A program made the position numbers and the translations under genes. The notes below the pieces were generated by a model, which was given only the letters and a program-made list of their open reading frames with translations, made no database searches and was not told the DNA's origin. A stretch of DNA of 40,761 nucleotides from Bigelowiella natans CCMP2755 (Eukaryota > Cercozoa > Chlorarachniophyceae): contig ADNK01002961.1 in NCBI GenBank assembly GCA_000320545.1, forward strand, positions 32,501-73,261. The letters are read 5' to 3'. This document shows, in pieces, positions 1-11,615 of the stretch; position 1 is the first letter of the stretch, and each line of letters begins with the position of its first letter.

Positions 1-141
1 TTCAGATCGCCGGACTCTGTTGGTGGCTCATCTACTGCTGATGATGGTGAGGATGGTGAGGAGGACGAGGGGTACTCCGATGTGGAGGGCGCTATCGAAA
101 GCGGATCGGACAATTGCAAATCGACGGTCTCCGATGAGTAA
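1..141 (+). CDS. C-terminal end of an acidic protein (partial, 5' end outside window)
   Basis: Frame 1 is open from the first base to a TAA at 139-141 and gives 46 residues that are strongly acidic, with runs such as DDGEDGEEDEG and the ending STVSDE. Such Asp/Glu/Ser tails are common in nuclear and chaperone-type proteins, but no domain is visible and no function can be given. A second frame is also open here but encodes an Arg/Met-rich, non-protein-like string, so the acidic frame is preferred. The same strand as the next gene makes this the only tandem pair in the window, unless an unseen gene lies between them. Confidence 0.45.
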   Translation, partial: FRSPDSVGGSSTADDGEDGEEDEGYSDVEGAIESGSDNCKSTVSDE

Positions 142-1537
142 TGCTGCAGCGCGGATGCGTTTGGGAACGCATTCAAAAGGAAGAGCAGAAGCACTTGCGC
201 AACCATTGTTGAATGTTTGGTTCTAGATCTTGCGGGTTGGGCAGAGAGTGTTTGTCTGATCTTGGAGTTCAGGCCTTCTTCTCTGATGCTGTAAGTCTGC
301 AACCTGGCTAACAAACCATCGTCCCCGTTCTTCGTAAATAAGTGAAAATACGCTTCCTGGATTCGATCCTATTGCAGTTTTATTTCTGCCCGAAGCAAAA
401 TGCGTCTGGGTAAGTCCCTGTGAGGTAGTTCAGATACATGGGTGTGAGCATTGCCTAGAATCATTAGATCTTAAACAAATCATCATTTGCCGTGAAGAAT
501 ATCGCCCCTCAATCCCTCCCCATTGTTCTATCCTTCGGAATCATACAACCTTGTCTTCACGCCAGGGGCTACTTCGATTTCTTTCTTCCCTGCAGAGAGT
601 CAGCGGGGGTGGGGAAGAGTACAGAATTTGTAAGAGTTTCAGTTTTATTCAACGAGAAAAATGTGCTCGCAAATAGCTGTTTTCATAGTATTTTGTGATA
701 AAATTATTGTCGTTATTTTAAATTACTATCTAGTTTATGTCTATCCGAAACAGATTAGGGCTGTCTTAATTTGACGTTTAGACTGGGATCGTGCGAAGAT
801 ACTCACCGAGTCTGCGCTCCATTTAGATGTTTCTAGGGCAAAATTCTGCCTGGCTTAAGTTCCCATGATTTTACTCCGTTTTGGATACTCTTGGAATGTC
901 GTTATATGTAAATTGCACTGCGTTTTGGGGAATTTTAGCTCGACAACACGATCTCCAGCGCTCGAAAGAGGTTGTGAACGGAGGATCAGTCGTAAAGGAA
1001 TTGCCTTCGGTCTTTATTGTAGTCTATTTCCTTCTCGGCAGTTTGCGATGAGAATGTGCAGAGAAAACCGCATTTCTGTCGATGGAAAAGCGAATTTCTA
1101 AGATTCTTGAAAGCTCGCAACGGTCTGTTGTTTTTTCCGGATAAGACAACGACATGGAAGGGTTTTACTATTAAAACGGCCTAATAAAACTGAAACACGC
1201 ATTTTGTTCGAAAATTAATTTCGCGCATGGCGACAATATTTTTCCAGACAACATATCATGCGACACATTTCCTGAACTCTCTCTCGTTATTTATTACGAA
1301 AGGCCTAAATCATCATCCTCTCAGGTTTCTTCAGTTCTTTTTTTAGATCATTTTTTTAGGTAGTTTTCCGCTGATTAGCAAGTCTTACTGCGGAACAGCT
1401 AGCAACACCACTTCTCAAGCTCCCCCCTCCCAAGCCTACGATCGGAGGAGAAGAGGCAAAACTTTTGTAGAGGTGAAGAAGGCCAGGGCTCACATCGCCA
1501 ACGTTACTGACCTCCCTGAGAAGGGCTCGAAGGAAAA
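142..1537. other. intergenic region, no recognisable gene
   Basis: About 1.4 kb between the acidic-tail stop and the TFIIB start. Short open frames occur at 492-698 and 865-1101, but they have no splice-supported continuation and no protein-like character. The stretch contains T-rich tracts shortly upstream of TFIIB (about 1320-1370). It lacks the TGCA/CATG/CTAG-rich composition of the convergent spacers. Confidence 0.4.
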
Positions 1538-2450
1538 ATGCAAGATCATGAACCTACCTGCCCGAGATGCAAAACCAACGCCTACGTCCGCTTGAAGGAC
1601 CGCGCCGGAGAGTAAGAATGGCCTCCTCGCTGCTGCTAACCCAGCATAAAGACGAAATTGAGAAAATACATTCCGTACAGGTACACCTGCAAGAAATGCG
1701 CAACTGTTGTACAAAGAGGCATTATCAGCGAGGATGCTGAATGGAGGTGATGAGCCAAGCGAGTTTCGTATTAGATAGCGCCCCGACCCATAATGCGGTG
1801 TTTCGCGGTACTTTTTTTTTGGTTCGTCGCACAAAATTAAGGGAATTCAAAGATTCTGACCGACGGGGTGGTGACCCCAATCGAGTTGGTCAAAAGGAAG
1901 ACGAGGGGGCCATATTATCCACCAGGGTTGGAAGAACAGACATCGGTACGGAAGTCTATCGTCTACACATTTCGTACGACAAATGATGACGACAACGATA
2001 ACGATGGCCCCCGCGACTAAAATTCCCAGGCATGAATCTATCAACACGGGGAGTTTACAGCGCCGAAGAGAGGAAAGCAGAACGGCTGCTGAGAGCTAAC
2101 GTTGAGATCCGGGATCTTGCCAGGAAATTACACCTAAAGCAGCGCCACGCACAATTTGTAAGAACCATGTCCCTCTATGCGTGAGATGCGTTAGGTAAAT
2201 CATCTTCTACTTATTTGCCATAGGTCATTGAAATGTACAAGAGGGTTTTTGACGTGAGGGAAGCTACTGGTACGATGAATGCAGTGGCTGCCGCCGTGCT
2301 GCCGGCATTTTGTGTTTCTTCTCATTGGCGTTCGTTTGCTTATGCACCGTAGATGTGAAGGAGGGTAACGAAGTCAAGATGAGGAAAGACTTCATTGGAC
2401 CCAGTGTGGAGGTACATGACCTATCTCTCCAGCTCTCTTTTTCTCTCTCC

Positions 2451-2489
<39 letters not shown>

Positions 2490-3421
2490 GAACAATAGTG
2501 AAATCATAAAACAACATCTTTCTCCCAGGCACTTATAGGCGCTTGCTTCTACTGGGCTGCTAAGAAGACCCAAGTGGCGCGATCGATAAAGGACATATCA
2601 GCAAAGTTGACAAATATCACGCACCGGGAACTCAAAACTGCAATCAAACGAATTCTCAAGCACAAACACTAGTGAGATGACAAAACTCCATCCTTGCTTC
2701 TTCCATTCCACCTGCTGATCTTCCGCGCCTCGCCATTGCAGCGTTTTAGGCCCGATGAAGGTGGCGTTTAAAGTTACCCAGCCGAGCCAAGTATCTCTAT
2801 GTTCTTCGTTACTTTAACCAAAATTCCCATCATGATTCGTATTATTGAATGAATTCATTAGATCGTGAAGCGGAAAGCTCACCAGCTCAAACTGAGCGAC
2901 AACATAGGGCACGAGGCGGCAAAGATCGCTGAGGCGGTCGGATCCACCATCACCGTTTCACCTCACATACACTGCAATCTGACGTGAAAACATGCTGTAC
3001 AGGTGATGCTCACGGGCTGCATGGAGGGGAAACCACCAGATACGATTGCCGGTTTGAACGCACCTCGGAACGAGAGCATTTTGCGTTTAACATACGGAGT
3101 GTGTGTGTGTGTGTGTGCTAAGCAGAATTAATGGTAGCGAATTTTTGTGTGCAAATGTCTTGTAGGTGCGTGCTTGCTGATTGCCCTGGAAGGGCATGAA
3201 GGCGTGAAAATCAACAGCGAGCTTCTGCAAGCAGCCTTCGACGCGAAAAGGAAAACGCTGGAGGGCAGAGCGCGGGAGATCAAGGCATCTGGTTAGCGCG
3301 AAACAAGTTTGATGGCAAATCGCCCATATCACTGACGATGACTTGTTTTTGGTTCTGAACAGGCATCTCAGACTACAGGGCAGCGTTGAAGATATTAGCA
3401 TCCAAACCGAAGAAGAAGTAG
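1538..3421 (+). CDS. transcription initiation factor IIB (TFIIB), 12 exons
   Basis: TFIIB bridges TBP-bound promoter DNA and RNA polymerase II in the nucleus. Exons in consistent phase: 1538-1611, 1681-1746, 1842-1945, 2030-2157, 2224-2269, 2353-2412, 2529-2671, 2742-2790, 2862-2936, 3003-3051, 3166-3291, 3363-3421. The N-terminus has the zinc ribbon: CPRC at residues 8-11, then YTCKKC and the family block GIISEDAEWR. The linker carries GGDPNRVG, as in the B-reader/linker of TFIIB. Two cyclin-type repeats follow: the first includes ALIGACFYWAA, the second IAGACLLIALEG. The protein ends in a basic KPKKK tail. Length, about 300 residues, is normal for TFIIB and too short for Brf1. One intron (2413-2528) holds a (TA)n tract. 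The donor after 2936 reads GTCGGA, an unusual consensus. TFIIB is more likely than a TFIIB-like Brf or plant-type pBrp, but paralogy cannot be excluded. Confidence 0.88.
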
Positions 3422-4522
3422 TGCGTGTCGGCATTCATCCCCTCTTCAATTTGCACGGCAACAGCATTAGTCACACTACAGCGCATTGTGCGCACGGCGC
3501 GCGGCCATAGCAGCGCGTGCAATAGATGCTTTGCATTACATGCTACAGTGTGCGACGGATGTAGTGAAATAATTACCTTTTTTTTAAATTGTAAATCTAC
3601 CAAATACTACAGTGTGTGCCCCAACAAGGTTCTCCTCGATGCACTTGCGCAGCTGCATTAGCAAGTGTCCCCAAAGTCTAGAAAGTGTGCAGCATGACGA
3701 AGCCGGGTATAACAGAACACAGACGTGTTCAATTGATCTCTGTAGTTCATGTGCATGTTGTACGTTTGTGTTGGTCATGCACGTGCGCTACTATAAGCAG
3801 CCCACATGCACATTGTATTGCTGCGATCGCGTGGGAGACGCACGTTTAGCTACATAAGACCTGTGCGCATGCACGCAAGTGCATTTAATTTTCCGCCGCG
3901 CATGAAAATGCGTCGTCAGCATTCACATGTCATTAACACAAGCTGCAACAGGCAGTAGCACTGTTATTGTGGCGACTGGCTGCATGCTAGCATGGAGTGA
4001 GCAAGGTGCAGCAGCTCACAGCAGCAATGCGAACACTAAAATTTGTGCAGTCCTCTAGCTAAGTCGAAACTGAACGTGTATGTGCTGAATTGAAACAAAG
4101 CTCACATTTGTAGCAGACGCATAGTACGTACTGCATGATGCATGCATGGTGGTGCACACGTAGTCACCACGCCAGCCACAAGATTGCTCAACTCACATGC
4201 TGCATGCCTGCTAAATTAACACTACGTACAGTGTCATTGATGTGAACAGCAGCAGCATATAGGCATGTTATTATTGCCATCACGGCATCATTGCTGTGTA
4301 CACGCACACATGTGCTAGCATGTCTAGATGTGTTACATTAGTGCCAACTGTGTGCTAGGACGTTCATATGACCACGGAGGACTGCGCGTGGGGAGGCAGC
4401 GTGCTCAATCACCATCAAAATGTTCCGATCTGATGCGCTTATACGCAACCTCTCCGACACTGGTTTGTGTGTGCTGCTGTCTGACTCAACACCACGGAGA
4501 CAGCACATCCCCAACCACTGGG
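3422..4522. other. convergent 3' spacer, TGCA/CATG-rich
   Basis: This spacer of 1,101 bp separates the stops of TFIIB and the sulfatase. From about 3430 to 4330 it is dominated by GCATGCA, CACATG, TGTGCA and GCTAGCATG words, many self-complementary, and both strands look alike. Short ORFs on both strands (for example 3425-3661, 3612-3857) are by-products of this composition. No gene is seen. Confidence 0.6.
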
Positions 4523-4898
4523 TCATGCGAGTACTTGAATCTGGAACTCTGGACAACTCGGATCTGGCGAGCCCCCCCCCCCCGGGAAATCGATGGCGGT
4601 GGCGCGGTACTGATCGAGCCGTGCCGAGAGTCGCTGGACAACGTCCTGGTGAGCTGCCGAGCACTCGTCTTTCTCGATGGGGTCGTCCACGACGTTGAAG
4701 AGCTGAACAGTTTGGTTTTCGCTGCTCCGTCCTCCTGGCAGCTTCGATGTGGCATTCGAATACATGTATGGATACCCTCCAAACCCTTGAATGAGCTTCC
4801 AGTCTCCTTGGCGAATGGCATCGTCGTAGGGTTTCCAAGCCTGGTAATGCGCGAGGACATTGAAGCAATGAGCACAGCGCGGTCAAATACAGCCATAA

Positions 4899-4936
<38 letters not shown>

Positions 4937-4970
4937 CACACTTGTATATTAAAAAAATAGATACATATTA

Positions 4971-5012
<42 letters not shown>

Positions 5013-5026
5013 AATTATATGCATGT

Positions 5027-5066
<40 letters not shown>

Positions 5067-6571
5067 AGAACACATGTGTGTATATGTTCTTAGAACACAT
5101 CACTCGCTGAGGACACCGACAACGCACGCATAGAAATCAAACTCAATGCACCTCCGGATAATCGTCATGCCTGCCGTATACAAGCTCGCCCCGGGGTAGG
5201 GGAGCGGTTTCTTGCCCCGGGGTCTTGTAGAAATATGGCCAATGAGAAACCCCATCTAGGTCAAGATCTAACGCCTTGGCGACTTCAGTGGAATTTGTAG
5301 CTTCGATCAGCGTAGGCACCCAGTCGGCAGCGTGCATCAGGTTTGAGTAAGTCGCGCTCGGGGCCGGAGGTTTGCGCTTCGAGCTCCAAAACACAGCCGT
5401 ACCGCGAGTACCCCCCTCCCAGATCGAGTGCTTTCCTCCCTTGAGCGGGTAGTTGGACGCCCCGATGGCATCCCCAGTGAATATGGGGCCTTTGCGGGGG
5501 AAAAGGGGTGAGTTTGAGAGTTAGGAGGTTTGAATAATGTCGTGTTTTAGAGCCAAGCCTACCCCCATTATCCGTGGTAAAGATCACCAGAAGATCATCG
5601 GAGAGGCCGCGACTCTTCAGTGCCGCGGTGACGTTTCCAAGACCCTCGTCCATGCACGAAAGCATGCCGGCGAAGGTCCTCCGCTTCATATCTGGAATGG
5701 TGGCGTTGTACCTGAGCGAGATATTTTCAAAACTTAACTCCTTTCTTCAAAGAAAAATGTGTGGGGAAGGTGGGGAGGGGGGGGGGGGGGGGGGGGATAG
5801 GACTAGGGGAGCGGGGGCTTGATTTTTTAATGATGAAAAACTTATTTTTTTTGGAATTTAAACGCACCTGTCACGGTAGGACGCCGGGACCTGTGCGGGA
5901 GAATGAACTGCCTGGTAGGCAAGATAGAGAAAGAGAGGGCGAGAGGCGTTATGGTTCTCGATAACCTTTACCGCTTGCTCACTGAATACTTTCGTAGAGT
6001 ATCGTCCTTGGGCCTCAACCGCAACACGCGAGCAGCCATTCCCGCAGTTAGGCCCAGCGTCGTGATGCATATCATAGCCGCCGGCGCTCGTATGCTCGAA
6101 GTAGTCCTCCCCGCCGCTGTAAAACCCGTAGAAGGAGTCGAAGCCACGAAACGTCGGCGTGTGCTTCCATTTGTAGAAACCGAGGTGCCACTTCCCGACG
6201 GCGTGCGTCGCGTAGCCGCTTTGCTTGAGGACTTCGGGCAGCAAGGTCTCGTTCAGAGGCAGAGCGGAGGCTTTTTTCACTTGGATCCAGTCATTGACGG
6301 TGTTGTGTAGCGGATACCTGCCCGTCAGGAAGGCCGCGCGGGAGGGGCTGCAAACGGACTGGACATAGTACTGCGTGAGCTCCAAGCCCCCCTCTCGCAG
6401 CGCATCAACGTTCGGGGTAAGAATTTCGTGCGACCTGAACCCGACATCGTGCCACCCCAGGTCGTCCACAACCACCCAAAGCACGTTGGGCTGAGTAGGG
6501 ATGGAGGCCGGGCTCGCAGCGGGCAAAGCGCTGGCTAGGAGGAGCGAAAGGAGGGCGTTCATGTTGGCCAT
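4523..6571 (-). CDS. arylsulfatase (type I, formylglycine-dependent), 4 exons, secreted
   Basis: Hydrolyses sulfate esters, probably of glycans, in a lysosome/vacuole or outside the cell. Exons on the minus strand: 6571-5868, 5711-5563, 5489-5152, 4840-4523, total 502 residues, normal for the ARSB-like family. Residues 1-22 form a signal peptide (LLSLLLASALPAASPA). The metal-binding VVVDDLGWHDVG block follows, then the maturation motif CSPSRAAFLTGR, whose Cys is converted to formylglycine. Further family blocks are GKWHLG, TDNGG at the end of exon 2 and the late IWEGGTRG. The C-terminal LFNVVDDPIE segment is the usual sulfatase C-terminal strand region. A 12-base poly-C run within the last exon encodes Pro-Gly-Gly-Gly; a length error there would shift the final 20 or so residues. 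A Cys rather than Ser at the active site implies an FGE/SUMF1-type activator in this organism. Substrate cannot be told. Confidence 0.9.
4903..5064. repeat. (CA)n, (TA)n and (GT)n microsatellite cluster in sulfatase intron 3
   Basis: Three dinucleotide tracts lie in the last intron of the sulfatase: (CA)n at about 4903-4933, (TA)n at about 4970-5007 and (GT)n at about 5023-5064. The apparent ORFs here that encode runs of Val-Cys or Thr-His are artefacts of the repeat. Confidence 0.85.
5769..5797. repeat. poly-G tract in sulfatase intron 1
   Basis: A run of more than 20 G on the plus strand, inside the first sulfatase intron. Similar G runs occur at about 9437-9448, 11635-11646, 35295-35313 and 40417-40426. 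They are potential G-quadruplexes and also sites where assembly length may be wrong. Confidence 0.8.
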
Positions 6572-7225
6572 CCCCGCTCGAATCTACTGTTTTACTGTGC
6601 TTAGGAGTGTACCCACCAACAGACACCGATGTTGTATGTCGCCTTGTCAATCGGTGTTTGTCTCGGTGTTTTCGGCGGTTTCTACTCGTATTATATTATT
6701 GGCATAGTACATGTAGATCAACGTTACATGTCCATTTCCATTGATTTCCTGATTTCCTGGATTTCCTGGATTTCCTTCATGTCGGACGAACGCCAAGCAG
6801 TCTTCGGCCTGGCTGGCGGCGGAGCAATTTTGAGCGAGCTAGACCCTAGGGCCATGTCGCAGAAGAGAAACGGCAAGCGATTCTGATATCCCACGCTATT
6901 TTCAAAAGACCCGGCACAAAATCCGATGTCTCTCGCTGGAAAGGAACGGCGAATTCCGGGAATTCGACTTTGGATTTTATGAAGTTATGCCAAGTCGACT
7001 TTGGTCCAAATCGTCAGTAAAATGGGGTGAATTAGCATGTCGCACGTGGAAAATTCCCATTGTTTCTTTCCACATTTTTTGGCCCTTTCCATCGTAGATC
7101 TCTACACGCCTTCATCTCATCCTGCAAACAACATTTCAACAAGGAAAAGCTGCCGCTGAGATCGTTCCAGGGCGCTGAAGGCACTGCTTCTTAGCTTCGT
7201 TTATTGTGCGGTCTTAGTGCCCTGG
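6572..7225. promoter_or_regulatory. divergent intergenic region between sulfatase and ankyrin genes
   Basis: About 650 bp between two start codons pointing away from each other, so it must hold the promoters of both. No TATA box can be called with confidence. A near-perfect short repeat of 'gatttcctg' occurs three to four times at about 6742-6778. No protein-coding exon was recognised. Confidence 0.4.
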
Positions 7226-9831
7226 ATGGAGGAAGATCTGAAGGCGTTCTGGAAATCAGCTGAGATCAGCAATACATGGCAAAATGGAGGTTCGGTTAGA
7301 AGTAAGTTCTCAATTGGCTCTAGTTTGCATCCCCAACAGGTTTTCGTAACAGTGTTGTCCTTTGTTACTTTTACACTTATTACCCACCTTGATTCCGGCA
7401 TGATAGTGTTCTCGTTTTATACACTATAGGAAACTAGGCCTAGGCAAGGCCGTGAATGGGAAGCTATACCAGTCCGATTTTTCAATAACCCAACCCAAAA
7501 ACACGCCTTTCTTTGTCTATACCTACAAAGCGATAATTCCAAGTTAAGGTTTAGCTCCGAAAATGCGAGGGAAAAAACTTTATTTCGCGCAGCGAAGTGT
7601 TCCAAAAAATCCACTAGGAAAACAGTTTTGGAAACTACCATCGAAATGTTCTGCAATGAAAATAGTGCAATCAAGGCTATAGTTACTGTGTCATCTAGAG
7701 AAAATTCTAAGGGTAGTGAAAATACGATCCAAGTGCAAGCTTCCGAGGGAAAATCAGACACGTTGCATTCAGACCAAAGATCAACTGGAAGAGCCCGTTT
7801 CGCCGCTGTATACCTCCACGGATGGATTAATGTTAAAGTGAAGATATCATCGAGCAGTTCCTTCGATTTCAAAAATTACAGAATCGCTGATGTGAGAATA
7901 GAAGATCAAGATGGCTGCTCCTATGGAAAGGTGTAAATTTAGAAACATTGCATGTTGTCGCAGGATACCTTTCAATGCTTATCTCATGATTACATTATTT
8001 GGTTTGTGGCGATTATTTAAGTTCGCTCTCAGTTGCATAATATATGATATAAGACCCTCAACCTAAATCTTTAGTTTGCTTGTATTAATTTTCAAATGCA
8101 CAGGATTCTGTCCCAATCGACAGCAGAAAGCGTGAAAGAGAGGTCCAAGCAAACGATAGACCAAAGGGAAATATTGTAATAACATTTGAAGCCTCAATTC
8201 CAGAGGATCAGCATCATCTCTTAGTCAAGCGCTGCTCCCAAGGAGGAAATCCTGAAGATCGTATAAAGTTCAAAATAAGCACCGACTTTACAAACACGCT
8301 GCGAAACGATGGACACATAGTCGATGTTGTTGAGGTAAGTTCTTTGGGAGAAGGATCAGCCAGTAGCCATAGTGAAGATACTATTGTCTCGAATGTGGTT
8401 GAAAAGATATGGATAGTCTGTTTTAGATTCGATAAGGCTTACCATGATGAGAATGGGTTGTCTTCTGCAGACGTCAAAAAATGTACAGATGCTTGCATTA
8501 TAGCACATCAAAAACTTTTTAATTCGCAACCTAAGAATGTCGCAACGAAAAGCGGAAGTATCATTGTAAGTTTTAAGATTACAAACGATCAAGTGCTTTC
8601 TTTTATTCAAAAACGGCTGGCCTTTCGAGATTTCTTCATCAAAAGTAGCCGCATTAAGAATGGCGACGGTACAACTTATTCGTAATATCTTCATTTGACT
8701 AGAGTAAAAACTATCTTTATACACAGGTGAAGCATACGACAAGGGCATGGTGCCTACAATGAGCATCTGGAATCAAAGCACTGCACGTCTGCAAACAAAA
8801 GGGGGCTTTCCAAAAAGGGTTCAGATTCAGCTTGCTTGTCCAGATCAAAAGACAGCGAGGAGTATCATCAGAGACATCAAGGAGAAGGAAGGAGTGTGGA
8901 GTAGATTTTCTATCAATGTAACTTTTTAACTTATCAATGTAACTTATGAGCTAATTTTTTCATGAAATTCTGGAGGGTTGTTACAGATGATATCATGTGC
9001 TTTTGTTTCCTGACTTTTGCATAGGCCATTTTCATTGACGGGGAAAGGCTCATCATCTACAACCCAATGGAAGTGGAGGAGGAAGAAAAAGTATGCTAGG
9101 GATAATTATGTTAGATGAAAAGAGATCACGTGAATACATATATGTACATGTATTTAAATAAAAATGTATTGACTAAAACAAGCAATAATATACATATCGT
9201 GTTTGCGTTTGGTTGTATACAATGGGGAAGGAGAGGGCCGAAAGAGAGGAAACTGTCATGGAAAAGAAGGAGGAGGATTGCAAGGCAAATGTAAATCATT
9301 TTCCCTTTTCAAAATAAATACCTTTCCCTTTGTAAACAGAGGCCCGTTTCGAACACGAGCCAATACTACATCAAATACCTACTTAACCTCGCTTTATTTG
9401 GAAATCATAATTACATCGTCTGAAACTTTATGGTAGGGGGGGGGGGGAATGGGGTTAATATTGTTTGATATTTGTGACAACACTTTGGTTTTGCAGCTTC
9501 TACATATTGCGGCTAAATTCGGAAAGGTCGGTGAAATACGTTCTCTGATTGAAAACAATGCTGACGTCGAGGCCAGAGAATATAGAGGGTGGACACCGCT
9601 GCACCATGCTGCTAAAGAGGGTCGAGTAAATGCCGTTAGGTTTCTCGTTGAAGAGGCCAAAGCCAGTATCGGGGCTCAATGTAAATCGGGAAGAACACCT
9701 TACGATGTCGCAACCGACAAAACCATCATGAAGTATCTGGTAAAACATTATAATACGATTGGTTCGGTACAGATTCGGAGCTTTGACATGAATACATTTA
9801 TGTATTTTATATATTTATATTATATATTTAT

Positions 9832-9896
<65 letters not shown>

Positions 9897-10515
9897 TGAG
9901 GGGGACAAAATATAATGCGCGTCTACACATATAATTGGAATTAATGGACAGATATTTATATATTTACTAATAGTATTTCTGGCCATGGCGGCTATATAGA
10001 TGTCACAGCCGTCTCCGCAGACTAGTGATGGGAAAAACGCCTTGAGCGTTGCCAGGCACTCCTGCAATTCTGAGCGTGTGGAATCTCTAGAATCAAGCAA
10101 AATTCCAAAAGATAATGTGTCAGGATCTGGGTCATTTTGGAAGAGATATGGGCTCGGTGCGATTTGGGTGACAGCAGCACCAATTGTATATACAACAACA
10201 GTGGTGGCGGCAGGGGTAACTACAGCGGCAGGGGTTACTACAGGGGCGACGATAGCCGCTCCAGCTGCTGCATTGGGGGCTAGCGCATATTGTGTAGTTA
10301 AGGGAGTCAAAGAGATATGGAAAGCGTACGTAGCGCCGAGGGAGAAGCAGTCCCTTGAAAATGAAAAGCTCACAGCTCAAGATGAGAAACAAAAAAGCAA
10401 AGGTGATCATTATGGCGTAGCTGCGAATCTAGGGAATACGGCACGCAAAAATTCTGAGAGCAGGATGAACTCCTCGCTTTGTCATGCAATGCCTGGTTGT
10501 CCAAATGCTGAATGA
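7226..10515 (+). CDS. ankyrin-repeat protein with beta-alpha modules and a C-terminal hydrophobic region
   Basis: Exons in consistent phase: 7226-7294 (least certain), 7430-7930, 8104-8668, 8727-8917, 9025-9090, 9497-9739, 10000-10515, about 716 residues. The central part has three similar modules, each a beta strand followed by a helix and another strand: NIVITFEAS, IIVSFKITN and VQIQLACPD begin them. I do not recognise this family. Exon 6 encodes about two and a half ankyrin repeats (LLHIAAKFGKVGEIRSLIEN, then GWTPLHHAAKEGRVNAVRFL). The last exon encodes an Ala/Gly/Thr/Val-rich hydrophobic stretch of about 50 residues (10160-10295), probably one or two membrane helices, then a charged tail. 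A scaffold or membrane-tethered regulator is possible but not shown. A GTAAGT inside exon 3 at 8336 could be an alternative donor. The first exon junction uses GTTAGA, and a neighbouring GTAAGT would break the frame. Confidence 0.65.
9837..9893. repeat. (TA)n-(GA)n compound microsatellite
   Basis: Lies in the last intron of the ankyrin gene. It yields spurious ORFs full of Tyr-Ile or Arg-Glu on both strands. Confidence 0.85.
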
Positions 10516-11615
10516 ACTTTGGAATGGGTCAGCATTGGAGCGAATTTCAACGCACAATGTGTCAGGACCTGGCTAGCTGGGTCGTTTTCGAAGAGACATG
10601 GAGTCAATGCCTCGATCGCGGAGCGCCGAAGAAGAATCAGTCTCTTGAAAATTGAAGCTCGGAGTTCAAGACGAGAAACTAAAATGAATATGAACCGCTG
10701 CATGCACAGTTGTCATAGCAGACGTGCAGAATGCAACATTGCATGGCGCCGTCGTGTCTATTGCGTTTCGTCGTTTCAATGGCTGTGGACAAAGTGCACA
10801 CCCTCGCGTCATTTGTCAGTATCAGTTGTAGTATGATGAAATGACAAATGCGTGCAGCTGAGTTCACATTAAACAGCAATCGCCGTGCTAGCAACGTGTC
10901 CAATCAGCTGCTGTTCCTTTGCGCATGCGCATACGAGTTTGCGCATTTTCTGTTATTGTTCAAGCAGCATGCATTGAAAACATGTTGCAAACAAGTGAGA
11001 AGTGATTTTTGCATTTTCTGTGTTCACATGGTAACTACAACATGCACGTAACGTCTAGTCAAACAGAATCAGGCGCACAATTGCATGGCCACGTTCTCCT
11101 TGTCTTTTCCCCTCATTGGTCTGATTGCATTTCTCACAAGCACATGCATGTGAACATGAACCAATGAATAGCTGAGCGATCAATGCCAAATTCCATGTGA
11201 TGCACATGTCATTCGTAACGCTTTCATGGAAGGCCAGATCAAAATGTTCTTGAGAGCACAACATGATAAAAAGGCCTCTTTCTGCGGCGAAATGATTGCT
11301 ATTCCAGCGGCCTACAGCGCCGCACATTTGCATGACCACAAATCATGTGACGGAATGCTGTCAGCAGTGAGTGGCGCTCAATGCAACTTGACGATCATTC
11401 TAGCATTGTTTTACAGGTTTTGTTACTTTCAAGGTGTTTGTAGTAGACCCTTTCAGTGCTCTCTTCAAACGACCATGCTGTCCCTGCTAGGAGCTACGGA
11501 GCCTCTGTGATCCATGTCCGATCCCAACACAACCCCATTCTCCTCCATCTAGAACCATCAAAGAGGAAGATTATTTGCTTGTGGATGTAATGTTCGGAGA
11601 TTTGTGTGCAGAGTT
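10516..11615. other. convergent 3' spacer, CATG/TGCA-rich
   Basis: Exactly 1,100 bp between the ankyrin gene stop and the BspA gene stop. From about 10690 to 11500 the sequence is rich in CATGCA, CACATG, TGCA and GCATGCGCATAC-like words. No gene is seen. Its first part contains a decayed copy of the neighbouring gene end, listed separately. Confidence 0.6.
10555..10684 (+). pseudogene. degenerate duplicate of the 3' end of the ankyrin gene, middle deleted
   Basis: 10555-10605 resembles 10113-10157 ('aatgtgtcagga..tgg..gtc.ttttggaagagatatgg' with substitutions), and 10620-10681 resembles 10331-10393 ('gcgccgag..agaa..cagtc.cttgaaaat.aa.ctc'). The roughly 170 bp between the two blocks in the parent, which encode the hydrophobic region, are missing from the copy. 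The copy lies just past the stop codon and keeps no useful frame. It looks like a tandem duplication followed by deletion and drift. Confidence 0.65.

Noticed and set aside
865-1101. Plus-strand ORF of 78 codons upstream of TFIIB
   Set aside because: No plausible splice partners, no domain, Arg/Cys-rich composition typical of random frames.
4328-4960. Plus- and minus-strand ORFs over the last sulfatase exon, ending in Thr-His or Val-Cys runs
   Set aside because: Shadows of the sulfatase exon that run into the (CA)n tract.
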